Assembly (NCBI GenBank): GCA_949130495.1 | Contig: OX422222.1 | Coordinates: 276,386,109 to 276,450,108 of the forward strand | Direction: 5' to 3' | Length of the DNA stretch: 64,000 bases | Origin: Sambucus nigra | Lineage: Eukaryota; Streptophyta; Magnoliopsida; Dipsacales; Adoxaceae | In this document: piece by piece, positions 47,687-58,559 of the stretch | How the letters are laid out: each line of letters begins with the position of its first letter | How positions within the stretch are numbered: position 1 is the first letter of the stretch | Position numbers and translations under genes: made by a program | Notes under the pieces: generated by a model | Seen by the model: the letters and a program-made list of their open reading frames with translations, nothing else | The model's database searches: none | Told to the model about the DNA's origin: nothing

Positions 47687-49808
47687 ATGGCCGCCTTTGT
47701 GAGCACTTCATCGCATAGGGAATGGTTCACTGTTGATGACTGGGCGAACGTGGAGTGGAGGGCCAGGGCGCCTCTTGCTTTAGGGAGTGAGAACTCCTTT
47801 GATGCGTTCGAGCCGGTTGCGAATGAGAGGACTTTGCTATGAGAGACATCGCGTCATCGATCCTCGAGGGTGGTGAACCCTGGCGGTTATGTAAGTAACC
47901 TGACTTTTGGCATTCTTCTCTTTTTGGTGATTTTTCTTTTTTTTTCTTGAATTTTGACAAGGTTTTTTCTTTTGATAGTTTGATATCTCTTTGAAGAACA
48001 TGCCTGCCCGTGGGACGACGGTGCTTAAGTATGTCTGGGAGCATCTTCCACCTGTGGTGCGTTGGGTGTTATCATCAGCGGGTTTTGGGAGGTTAGCATC
48101 TGCGCTGGATGAGACGCCTCGTTCGACAGCGGTCTTATGCGCTTTGTGGGAGAGATGGTGGGATACTTCCCACACCTTCCACTTCAGCTTTGGGGAGATG
48201 ACCGTGACTCCCATAGACGTGCAGCAGCTACTGGGGCTGAATTATGATGGAGAGAAGATATAGGTGGATCTCTTTCTGAGGGTGAGCCCGGAGGCGGTGA
48301 GGGCGGCGCTCGGCGATGTGGGGACGATAGTGTCTGGGGATTCTATCTGGTTGTCCTTGTTGAAGGATGTTCTGCTGAGTAGGGTGGTTGATGTGGTGGA
48401 TGGGATGCAGGTGAGGCAGATGGCCCGGTTATTCATTTTGCTGGTGCTGGGAGGTTTTATAGTGGCATCGAGCAGCGACGTCGTCCATTTGTGGTTCTTG
48501 CCGTACTTGAGGATGTTTTCGAACATCCCTCTCTATGATTGGGGGAGCCTGACTTTGGCCACCCTCTATTTTTCTTTGGATGCTTTTAGCCGGTGCTGTC
48601 GGCAAACTTTTACTGGAGCCACGTATCTCCTCGAGCGATATTCTTTAATTTTGCGAATTTTCCTTTCATGCATTCGCATTTTCCTTATGCATCTCTTTTT
48701 GATTGTGAATTCTTGTCTTTGGCAGACATGGTTCTATGAGGTGATTGGGTGCAATACCCAGCTGATTGCTCTGATGGACGATACTGTTGGGGACGTCTAC
48801 CGATTGTATCGATGGCGAAAGGCCAATCGACAGTCGAAGGGATCGCTCTCTCTCTCTGGAGGCGGTGAATCAGGTCTTGAATGGCCTGACCAGTGGTAGG
48901 GTAAGACTCTTTCCTTTTCAGTCTCGGTTTTTGTCATGTTCTGATTTTGTATTTACCTATGCTTGCCGTGGATTTTCAGGTGACCTTTTACCCTTGGGGG
49001 ACATCCATTCAGGATACGAGGGTGATCGGGGTGAATGCGCAGATGAGGCGTTTGCTGGAGCATGAGTTCAGCCATTCTTGGTATCTCGGGGAGTGAGTGG
49101 TTTGGCAAATTTCTGAGTAGGAGGTGGTGGTGCAACCCGCGCAGCCTCCTATGTCTATGAGGCGGGAGTGGCTGCTGTCGGAGGATGCGAGGATCGCGGC
49201 GATGATCAGCGAGACCTACTTATTGTATACTGATACGGCCACGATGTATCACTATATGGACTTTGTGATGAGCCGTTTGATGGTTCCCAACATATATGAT
49301 TCCTTACCTTTCCCTCCAGCGGGTTCGAGTCGGGTGGTGGGGTCTTCCCACAGCGGCGGTGGTCAGTCGACGTCTGCGGCGGTAGAGACTTTAGAGGTTC
49401 CCTTTGTGCGATTGCATACCCCTTCATATAACATTCGGCGGTATGATAGAGGGATGGTGCCTATGTTACACCGTCATCATACGATGGATCTGGAGGAGTT
49501 GGGTTTGAAGGAGGAGGTCCTTCGTCCTGCGGTATACCTTCTTCCTCTTTTTGGTTCTTTCCACTTTGATCCTTCTTTTGATACTGATTTTTGCCTTTTC
49601 TTTGCAGCAAGTTCGGGTGTCGACCACTTGGCTGAGGGATACTAAAGATTGTATATCTTCGGCGACTACCCATATTCGGGATGCGATCCCGATTCCTTCT
49701 TGCTTGGTGTCATCTTCTTCGTCCGGGGAGGAGTCTGGCTCGGGTAGCGATGGTGCGTCGTCTCACCGTAGGGGAAAGAGAGCACGTCGCAGGGGTGGAA
49801 ACTCTTAG
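47687..49808 (+). pseudogene. Plant mobile domain (PMD) gene carried by the Tat element, antisense to pol
   Basis: Exon 1 (47687-47890) starts MAAFVSTSSHREWFTVDDW. An 88-bp intron (GTAAGTAACC...TTTGATAG) leads to exon 2, which has the plant mobile domain pattern (PF10536): LKYVWEHLPP, then SSAGFGRLA, an LCALWERWWDTSHTFHFS segment, GEMTVTPIDVQQLLGL, then RLFILLVLGGFIVAS and YDWGSLTLATLY. A TAG at 48261-48263 breaks this domain in frame, and a TGA breaks exon 1 near 47838. Acceptors near 48725, 48979 and 49606 suggest further introns, and a frameshift lies in a CT run near 48850. A Ser/Asp/Arg-rich tail (GSGSDGASSHRRGKRARRR) ends at 49808. PMD proteins exist both as host genes involved in silencing and as transposon cargo; here the cargo form is clear from context. 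Confidence 0.75.
47891..47978 (+). other. Intron 1 of the PMD gene
   Basis: Starts GTAAGTAACC, ends in a T-rich run and TTTGATAG. Length 88 bp. The reading frame is in phase on both sides (204 bp = 68 codons before). Confidence 0.75.
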
Positions 49809-50411
49809 AGAGTGGGGTGAAGGGTAGGTGAGAGAGAGAAAGAATGGGCTCGGGCTAAGTCCCGTCGTTTTTTCGCTTTGCTTTTATTACCTGCAAAATT
49901 GATGTAACACAGAGAACAAATATATATATGCTATGCAATGGAGTTTTTTATTATCTTTTGTTAATGATGAATGAATGAATGCATGCGCATACGCTTTTTA
50001 CTTTTCTGCTAAGACCGTAAAAAGAGATATTTTTGGGATTTTGAAGAAAATTTTTAAGAAATGAGAAATTATATAAGGGTGGAAAAGGATTTTTGAAATT
50101 CCATTAATAATATCAATCTATTTTTATTGGGCTTTTCTGATTTTGATAAAAAAGGAAAAAGGAAAATTTCCAAAAATAGGGGGTTGCCGATCGACAAGCA
50201 CCTTGTCTTGCCTATCGGCAGTCAAGTACAGTCCCATCAATTCAAAGCTTTTGATTTGTGCCTTCTTCAGCCTTTTGTACTTTGTGGGGCAGGTTTCCCT
50301 CCGATTTTTGCAGGGATTATGTCTCTTGTGAGGGTTCTCAAGTATAAAAAGGGGGAAGGGTGGAGTGTTTCCATCACACCTTCACTTGTATATTGTTTCT
50401 TAGTCTTGTAA
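49809..50411 (+). promoter_or_regulatory. Intergenic region with promoter of the DUF7745-like gene
   Basis: The left part is AT-rich with no signal I can name. In the right part, GCCGATCGACAAG and CTATCGGCAGTC near 50188-50222 resemble the GATCGGC motifs before the PMD gene. A TATA box, AGTATAAAAAGGGGG, lies near 50340, about 70 bp before ATG at 50412. The arrangement copies that of the promoter near 47582. Confidence 0.6.
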
Positions 50412-51685
50412 GATGGCTCTCCCTGTAGCATTGAGTTTGCTAACTACCTCGAAGCCTTGGAAGCGATGTGCTCTTATAACGTCGACTACGATGCTTTAGT
50501 GGCGCAATCGGCCCATTGAGTGGAACATACTGGATGGCAGCGGTACAATTTTGGTACCCCGAAGACCATGTATTCCGTTTTGGGTTGGATGAAGTTTGTC
50601 CTAACTATGAGGAATTTTCTGTCATGCTGGGGATAAATCCCAAAGTTGATGTGGTTTTACCCAAATTTTCCCATTCTCCCAGGGATTTGCTGGCTGGTCT
50701 TCTTCGTATTTCGCCTTCGACGATTAGATCACTAGTTACTGGAGGAATGATCTCCCTCCCGACGGTGTTACAGTCTGTGCATTTGCGGGAAGTAGGCGAT
50801 GCTGGATATGTTGGAGTCATTATTTTGGTCTTGGTTTCAAAATTACTGCTGGTGACTGGGGAACTTCTGGTGGCCCCACAACTTGTAATCGTTACTTCCT
50901 GGATGTCCTACCGTTGCAATCCTGCCGCCATTATATTGGCGGAGACCCTGAACGGTCTGGATGCCTGGCGAGAAGGTCGTTCTGACTTCTTGCGGGGTAG
51001 CTCCGTGATGCTGTTCATTTGGTTATCTAAAAGACTTCACCTGGTGACTCTTCCAGAATATCCTTTGTCGGTTGTACCTAACTTCTTTTCGCATCACTTC
51101 TTCAGTGTTGGCCTGGATATTGAGAGCTGGGAGAATTGGCTTGTGGAGCATGGGGCTCGGAATCTTTACTGGTCAGTGCCTTGGTGGGGATAGTTGCTGC
51201 CTGTTCTGGAGCTAGGAAAATACTCGTATATGCGGCTGGTTGGTCTCAGACAGACCTCTTTCTATTTCCCTTGGCGGCTTCTGTGCTAATTTGGCTGGGC
51301 ACAGGTCGTGCCACCTTGGACACTAGACTTCTTTTCGGTAGAAGATTTGACTGAGCATCTGCACCTGCGACTTGGCTCTTTATGGGAGAATCGGCATCCG
51401 CCGACCCATTCGTCTCAGTCTGTTGGGAGAGTTTGGCATATCCCTGGGGATTATATGAAGTGTTTGTGGAGGAGAGTGGTTAGCAAGATGTTGGCAGTGG
51501 AGACTGGACAAAAGTGGCTTGTCTCTTTTGACACCATAGAAGGAGGTGTTGTGGTCATTTTGAAGCTGGTTCGAGCTTATGGGTCCATGGAGTGTCTGCG
51601 ACACTCTGTTCAAGCAAGGGAAACTTGGGGACCCCAGGATGTAGATGATGATGACGGAGCGGGCTCCTCTGGTAGCTGTGGGTAG
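50412..51685 (+). pseudogene. DUF7745-like accessory gene, antisense to pol
   Basis: From about 50486 one frame reads through to 51685, with stops (TAG near 51191 and others to 51305) but without frameshift. It contains TYWMAAVQFWYPEDHVFRFG, EVCPNYEEFSVMLG, RSLVTGGMISLPTVLQSVH, then CNPAAIILAETLNGLDAWREG and SSVMLFIWLSKRLH. This matches the plant family known as DUF7745 (…FWDPEHHVFRFG…TIEEFS…NPAPAILAETF…LLxVWI…), often found with or near PMD proteins on transposons. The C-terminal part has HLRLGSLW and an acidic DDDDGAGSSGSCG end. The N-terminal 25 residues are shifted relative to the ATG at 50412. A polyadenylation signal AATAAA lies at 51708, just after the stop. Function is unknown. Confidence 0.65.
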
Positions 51686-52164
51686 GATGGTTTATTTTGT
51701 AATGGGGAATAAATGTGGGGATTTTATTTTTGCTTTTTTAGGAAGGTAGGGGGAAGGGAATTATCCGTTCCTTTTCTTATGTAATCCGTACCATAATTTC
51801 TTATTAGAGAAATAAACAAGTTTTTGGTCTTCCAGTTGTGTCTTTTGATGAATTTTGTATTATTTGAATTATCTATACTGATCGCTAAGGCATACATAAT
51901 CCTTTTGTTCAAGTATATGTTGGAATGAACTATCGTTCTCGGAGGTAAGAAAAGAATAGTATTTTTTGAAAAAGAAAGGGTCATGCTCATGTAAGGTGTA
52001 TGAGCTGCCTACGTACCTCTCGGGGTTTTGAAAAGTTTGAAAATGGTTTTTATAGAGTATCAGGCCCACGTAGTTCTGGGTAGAAGGAAATTAAGAGATT
52101 TTTTTTTCTTTTTTTTAGAATAAAAGGGATATGAGAAGAGTCGTAGCACGCCGAGATTTCGGAC
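51686..52164. other. Convergent spacer between DUF7745-like gene and pol end
   Basis: It holds AATAAA at 51708-51713 and GAAATAAAC near 51808 for the + strand gene. On the other side pol ends near 52165. No gene is seen. Confidence 0.55.
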
Positions 52165-53254
52165 CAGGGGTAGAATTTCTTTAGATGGTCCAGGTTGACT
52201 GGACAAACCATCTCTTCCCCATCTAATTCGGTGAGCATGGCAGCACCGTCGGATAAGATCTTCTTGACAATGTAGGGGCCGATCCAATTGGGATGGAATT
52301 TCTCTCTAGGGTACCAGATGGGTTTTATGATTTCTTAGAGGGTTAGGTCCCCCTCTCGGACACCGCGGTCCTTGACTCTTTTATTAAATGATTGTGCTAT
52401 TCGGCGATGGTAGCCTTGTATGTGGTATAGAGATTTTAATCTCCTTTCGTCTAGGAGGTCAGCTCGTCAAGGCGACTTTGGCACCAGTCTTCCTCACTGA
52501 CCTTGCTTTCAAGATTGACGCATAGTGCAGGTATTTCCAACTCCATGGGTAGGACTGCTTCCATGTTGTAAACTATAGAGTAAGTGGTAGCCCCAGTAGA
52601 GGTTCGAATTGAGGTTCGATAACCCCAGAGCGCATACGGGATCTGGTCAGCCCAATCCTGATAGCTTTTGGTCATCTTCCTGATGATGGATTGAGGTTCT
52701 TATTGGCGGCTTCAACTGCACCGTTGGTCTGAGGTCAGTAGGGAGAAGATTTGTGTCTCTGAATACCATACTCGTTGACCACCTCTACGACTTCTGCCTC
52801 GAAATGTAACCCGTTATCTTATACTAGCTCGTGTGGGACCCTATACCGATAGATGATGTTTTTCTTGATAAATTTGGCCACTTTATTAGCGTTCAGCATT
52901 GTGTATGACTCCTCTTCGACCCATTTGGTGAAGTAATCAATGGCAACTAGGATGAACTCATGCCCGTTGGAAGCCTTCGGTGTAACCTTTCCTATGATAT
53001 CGATGCCCCAGGTGAAGAACGGCGAGGGAGAGGTCATGTTGTATAATCGCGTGGAGGCGGATGCTGCAGGTTAGAGAACTCTTGGCATTTGAGGCATCTC
53101 TGGACATAGGCGGTGCAATCCTGGGTCATGGTGGTCCAGTAGTAGCCCTGTCGGATGATATTTTTGGAAAGCATGTGACCGTTCATGTGGGATCCTCATT
53201 CCCCACTATGGATCTTCTGCATTATCTTTTCAATGCCATCCCCTGCGATGCAGT
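52165..53254 (-). pseudogene. pol: gypsy integrase, C-terminal and core part
   Basis: From right to left on the - strand: zinc-binding N-terminal part with YVQRCLKCQEF (near 53090), the core with WGIDIIGKVTP (first catalytic Asp) and AIDYFTKWVEEE, then WADQIPYALWGYRTSIRTST and GATTYSIVYNMEAVLPMELE, and the C-terminal GPYIVKKILSDG with the ending HLKKFYP near 52170. Frames shift several times, and TGA/TAG stops appear in the N-terminal part. The second catalytic block falls in the broken stretch between 52819 and 52675. The hAT insertion at 53255 splits the domain from its upstream side. Confidence 0.85.
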
Positions 53255-54474
53255 TAGGGGTGGTAAACGGACGGATACGAATCGGATACCATGTTTTCCA
53301 TATCCATATCCACTATCTGAATGTACTATCCATATCCGTATCCATATCCGCCCGGATAGTTAAAACAACTATCCATATTCGTATCCGCTCGGATACCTCG
53401 GATTCGGATAATATCCGTATCCGTTTACATTATTTAGACATTGCAAAAAATAACTATTAAAATATTCAATCCAATCCAAATAAATATATAACAAAATTAC
53501 TGCCTCCTAACATTAACAATTATGGATTCCATAATAATAGTATCAATCCATAATGATAATATGGTTAACGCCATCCATATAAGCTTAAAGCAATTCAAAG
53601 AAAGATAACATTCGCATTCCATGACAGTAGAAATAAATATGCACCTTTTAGATTAAATCAAATTTATTGAGAATGATAACCTCATGGACCTTTTGTTTTC
53701 AAAACATACTGATATTTTTATTTTAATAAGTATATATTTTTATTTTGTATATAATATACATGTTGTTAACTTCAGTTCTCATCACAATCAAAACCATCTC
53801 TTTACTTTTTTGTTTCTCTTTTACATTTTATTATGTTTCTCTCTTATATTCTTTTCTGTTTCTCTCTTACAATTATTTATAATTAAGGAAACTAATGAAC
53901 AACCACATGAGGGTTTCTTTTCTCTTGTTTTGTACAAAAGAGAAATGAAATGAAGTTAGTATTTTTTTTGTTTTGAGTGGAATATATATTCTTAAGTGTG
54001 TGTATGTTGTGTGTGATAGGGTGTATTGTAACTTTAGTATAACTCCATGATAATATACCCAATAAAATAATAATACATAACATTTTATAACATACCCAAT
54101 AAAATAATAACTTTAGGGCTTTTTTGTTTTGAGCGGAGTATATGTTTATTTTGTTTTAGTTAATAAACGATTAAGTTTTTTTAATATTATTTCATTAGTA
54201 ATACTAATACTAATATTATTAGTAATATTTTAAACATATGTTTGACGGATACGGATATCCGGTAAAACGGATATCCGATAAAATGGATACTCCGCATCGA
54301 ATACGGATTATCCGTGTCGGATACTAGTACTATCCGTATTCGTATCCGTTTTCTCGGATATATTTATAGAGTATCCATATTCATATCCGTTTCCATATTT
54401 TTGGATAAATATCCGCAAATTCGGATTCGGATATCGGACGGATGCGGATTTTCGAATATCCGTTTACATCCCTA
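53255..54474. mobile_element. Ac/Ds-like hAT element, 1220 bp, non-autonomous
   Basis: The ends are TAGGGGTGGTAAACGGACGG (53255) and, inverted, TAGGGATGTAAACGGATATT (54474). The 8 bases GATGCAGT occur directly on both sides (53247-53254 and 54475-54482), a perfect target duplication. The subterminal 150-250 bp on each side are packed with short copies of CGGATA, TATCCG and GGATATCC, like the transposase binding clusters of Ac/Ds elements. The middle is AT-rich and codes for nothing recognisable. It was inserted into the integrase after the giant element itself was in place. Confidence 0.92.
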
Positions 54475-54482
54475 GATGCAGT

Positions 54483-55181
54483 GTAGATAGGTTCCATCAA
54501 AGTTTCTTTTGAGTAGTGCTTTGTGACAGATGATGTACTGGGCAGCTAGTCTTCGGAGGGTTATTTGATCTTTCTTATTGGAACCCTCGGGATACCTACC
54601 ATGCTTGAGGAGGCACCATATATCATAGTACAACAATTGGCTATCTCGGGATCTTCTGTAGTGACGAGCTCAATGTGGTGGCAGTAGGTTGGTTTGTCCT
54701 GCTTTTGAACAAGGAAGGGGGTCATTATTATTCCTTCGGACATGTTGACCATGGAGGCCAAGGTAGCAAGGGCATCGGTTAGGTTATTCTTTGCTCGGGG
54801 TAGGTAATGGAAGGTGATAACTTGGAATTGGGAGGCAAGTTCTTCTAAGTGGGCATGGAAGGGTTGGATCTTCTCGTCCTTTACTTTCCATTTTATGATC
54901 ACTTAACCGATGATGAGGGTGGAATCCCCATAGACGTCTAGGCATTGAATATCTTTCTCGAGAGAAACCTTAAGGCCTACCGTGCATGCCCCGTATTCAG
55001 CCATGTTGTTAGTGCGAGGGAAATCCAATTTGATGGTGATGGAAATGTGGGAGTCATCTGGGGCGATCACAAGTATCCCAATGCCATATCCCTTTTTATT
55101 GGCAGCGCCGTCAAAGAATATTTTCCATCGAAGGTTGTCTTGAGCAGTGCAAAGGATGTTTTCATCTGGGAATTCAGAGAT
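54483..55181 (-). pseudogene. pol: gypsy pol: second (archaeal-type) RNase H
   Basis: On the - strand: FDGAANKKGYGIGILVIAPD (first Asp), NNMAEYGACTVGL (Glu), VYGDSTLII (Asp), then after a stop near 54904 the part IIKWKVKDEKIQPFHAHLEE and LPRAKNNLTDALATLASM (fourth Asp). The four catalytic acids are present. The following region to 54483 is the linker leading to integrase. This domain is what identifies the element as Tat/Ogre type. Confidence 0.82.
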
Positions 55182-56450
55182 CTAAACATCAGCTTCTTCA
55201 ACGGGGTAATCAGCGAGGTAGTCAGAGATGGATCTTCCTTTCATGGATTTCTGCGTGACGTACACGATATCGAACTCGGCTAGGAGCATCAACCATTGAG
55301 CCATTCGACTGGACAAGGAGGGTTTTTCAAGCAGGTATTTGATGGGGTCCATTTGGGATACAAGTTTGATGGGGAAGGCGATCATGTAGTGCCGTAACTT
55401 TTGGGTGACCTAGATAAGTGCAACACACACCTTTTCCAAAGCGGTGTAGTTAACCTCATACCCGGCTAATTTGCGACTGGCATAATAGATGGATCTTTCT
55501 TTACGGGAATCTTCAAGGTATTGGGATAGCAAAGCCCCGGCTGAAGTGTCAGTTATGGTTAGGTACAGAAGCAAGGGGAGGCCAGGCTATGGTGGCATAA
55601 GTACCGAGGGTTGGGTTAGATATTGTTTGATTTGGTCAAAAGCTTCTTGGCATTCCTCGTTCCAAACTTTAGTTGAATCCTTTCGGAGGAGTTTGAAGAA
55701 AGGTTCGTAGATGGAGGTTAGCTGGCTGATGAACCGACTGATGTATTGTAATTTCCCGAGGAAACCTCGAACTTCTTTTTCTGTTTAGGGAGGTGGCATA
55801 TTAAGTATGGCCTTCAGCTTGGTAGGATCTGCTTCTATCCCCTTCTCACTGACCATGAATCCCAAGAGTTTTCCCTTTATAATGACGAAGACGCATTTCT
55901 GTGGATTGAGTCTCGTCTGATACCGTCGCAGTCGTTCAAAGAACTTTCGGAGAGTAGGAACATGACCCTCTCTAGTTTTGGACTTGATAATCATATCATC
56001 CACATAGACCTCAACTTCTTTGTGAATCAAATCGTGCAGGATGGTTATGGCAGCCCTTTGGTAGGTAGCCCCAGCGTTCTTGAGACCAAATGGCATGACA
56101 GTGTAACAAAAGGTTCCCCATGGGGTGATGAATGTTGTTTTTTCTTGGTGGTCTGGGTGCATTTTAATTTGGTTATATCCAAAAAATCCGTCGACGAATG
56201 ACTTGAGATTATGATTGGCTGTGTTGTCTACGATCATGTTGATATTGGGTAACGGATAATCATCCCTTGGAGAGGCTTTGTTCAAATCCTGATAGTATAC
56301 ACACATCCGAACCTTTCCTCCTAATTTTGGCATGGGCACTATGTTAGCTAGCCATGTGGGATATTCGATCACACGAATGAAGCCTACGTTTAACTGTTTG
56401 ACCGCCTCTTCTTTGACCTTGAGCGACCATTCGGTGCGGAGCTTTCTCAA
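55182..56450 (-). pseudogene. pol: gypsy pol: reverse transcriptase and RNase H
   Basis: The RT part (56450-55785) shows VKQLNVGFIRVIEYPTWLAN, MCVYYQDLNKASPRDDYPLP, FVDGFFGYNQIKMHP, TPWGTFCYTVMPFGLKNAGA and the catalytic box EVYVDDMIIKSK, followed by RYQTRLNPQKC and LLGFMVSEKGIEADP. After a stop at 55784, GFLGKLQYISRFISQL and the RNase H part continue to 55182 (SIYYASRKLAGYE, then LAEFDIVYVTQKSMKGR and SDYLADYP). YVDD is intact. Several single stops are present, so the enzyme is not made. Confidence 0.9.
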
Positions 56451-57156
56451 TTTTTTTTTACCGGCTTGTAATCTAAGAGAGTGAGAATCTCATGCTGAGC
56501 TATTTTGGGATCAATGTCGGGCATATCATCATAGGACCATGCGAAGACATCCACGAATTCCTTTAATAATTCTTCGAGTTGTGAACGATCACGCTTGTCA
56601 AGGGTAGCCCTTATCCTAATCTCGCGTAGTTGGCTACTAGAACCGAGGTTAACGACAATAGTTTCTTCTTCATTAACTTGAACGCGGTTATGTTGTTTAT
56701 TATTAACCTTATTTAGATCAGTTAAGAATTATTAATTTTAAAAATCATCATCATCAAAAGTTTGATTAGAATTCAAACAGTAAATGTAAGGCACAACAAG
56801 ATACTCAAAATCTTCATTTATTTCATTGATAGGAAAAATAATATTGAGAACCTCATCAAAGTAGGACTCGATTACATTTTAATAAGGTTAGACAAGAGAA
56901 GATGAAATGGGGTAAACATTGGGATTATGGGAGATTTTAGAAGGTAGAACTGGCGCATCATGCTAGTTGAGGAGAGGTGTATCAACAACTTTAATCAGGT
57001 GGGATGGATCCAGTGATGTAGTGCCTGAATGGACCATGCAGAGTGCATGTTTTTAGACATCTGAACCACATTGACATTGCCATGAGGGTCGTATTGTGGA
57101 CAAACCCTTTCTTTGAAGTTGTTCCCTGCCGAGAGTAGAAGTGGTTCAACTCGAAA
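56451..57156 (-). pseudogene. Degraded linker between protease and RT
   Basis: By position this is the part of pol between protease and RT. Frames are broken and only short acidic or basic patches are readable. A low-complexity AT-rich piece at 56690-56900 may be a small insertion. Confidence 0.45.
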
Positions 57157-57753
57157 TCATGATGGGAGCATATCATTTGACCCGTACTGTATCTCAAGGA
57201 TTGGACCACTGGTACTTGCACCCTCGGCATTGTCGTCATCGCCCAAGATGATAATGACCCGTCCGTCGGTGAAGAACTTTAATTTTTGATGGAGTGAGGA
57301 AGACACGCCCTTAATACTATGGAGCCAAGGTCGTCCGAGTAACTGGTTAAAACAGGCTGGGATGTCAATAACTTGGAATTCAATGTCAGGGTTTATAGGG
57401 TCGGCACCTATTACAAGCTTTATGGATCCCATCACCTCCCGACAGCTATTATAACAGGCACGCACAATAATGAAAGTTAGATCAAGGTCGCTTTCTTTCA
57501 GTCCTAAACATTTGAAGGTTCTCAGTGGGCAGACATTCAAGGAGGATCCCTTGTCGACAAGAGAGAGTGGTACAACCTTCCCCATAACTTCGACGGAGAT
57601 GTTGAGTTCATAATTATGGTTTGGCCCAATCTTGGGGATTTCTTCTTCGAAAAACGATAGCATTAAGGTAGAGGCCAAGGATCCGACCAAATTTATCGCT
57701 TCTTCTGGTGTGGTAGAAGGATGAACTGTGGGTCCAGTGAGAAACTTGATCAA
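57157..57753 (-). pseudogene. pol: gypsy aspartic protease region
   Basis: 198 residues. The segment VVPLSLVDKGSSLNVCPL is the active-site region, normally VDNGSSLN in this lineage; here Asn is replaced by Lys (DKG). Later QLLGRPWLHSIKG and SSLHQKLKF are typical of Tat proteases. The start is internal to the polyprotein. In frame with the upstream part (58497-57769) apart from one stop. Confidence 0.8.
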
Positions 57754-57768
57754 AGCATTTTTGTGCAG

Positions 57769-58497
57769 CTAAGAAGACATGAAAAGCCCCCATAGAGTGA
57801 TGTTAGCTTGAGTTTTCTTTAGTTGATATAGGATCTTGCTTTCCTCTAGGGTCATCTCTGGCATAGGAAGGTTTTCAACTCCCTTCCCCTTATCATCGGC
57901 TGGTAGTGATCTTAGAATCTGGTAATGCCTCCCTGATCTAGTCATGTGATTTAGTGAAGAAGGGAAAAACATGAATCCCATTTCCTTGTCGATCTCGGGT
58001 TGTTCTGACACCTTGTTTATTTCTCCGAGGAGTTCTTCAAATGATATCATTCCACACATGTTGGCTACCGGGCCAGTTTTCTCGAAAGCTTGTTCTTTAT
58101 TCGAATCTCTGAATTCTTCCCCCCATCCGGTGGCAACAATTATGTCTTTCCATGTAAAGTCGATGCATTCCATAACTTCAATGGCATCTTCACACAGGTC
58201 ATCCCATTCTGTGGGGATGTGAAAGGGTGAAGGGACTATGCACCCCTGTAGCTTCAGAGTATTAAGTAACTCAGTCATACTGCAAATGTTATTGGTTTGC
58301 ATGAATAATTCTCCCATGATCTGGACAACATCATCCAGGTTGACTTCATCGGTTAGTACTACCCAACTATCTGACTCTCGGTCCCATTTACATGCTTCCA
58401 AGAACAGCGTACTGAACCTTTGACAATCAATGATCATTTGTGAGGGAAATTTCAGCCCGAACTCTAGGAGTTGGTTTAAGACTTCTGACAATTCCAT
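57769..58497 (-). pseudogene. gag-pol linker region of the giant element
   Basis: 242 residues in the frame of the protease, between gag and protease. Shows CIVPSPFHIPTEWDDLC and a Leu/Glu-rich part but no domain that I recognise. In related Tat elements this part is poorly conserved. Confidence 0.6.
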
Positions 58498-58559
58498 GCC
58501 TCCATTTTCAGAATGGGTACGGACAACGATGCATGCTCTGGTAAGGAGTGATAGTGCCT

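Noticed and set aside
54945..55283. 112-residue open frame on the + strand
   Set aside because: It is the complement of the second RNase H of the giant element, whose catalytic motifs are clear on the - strand.
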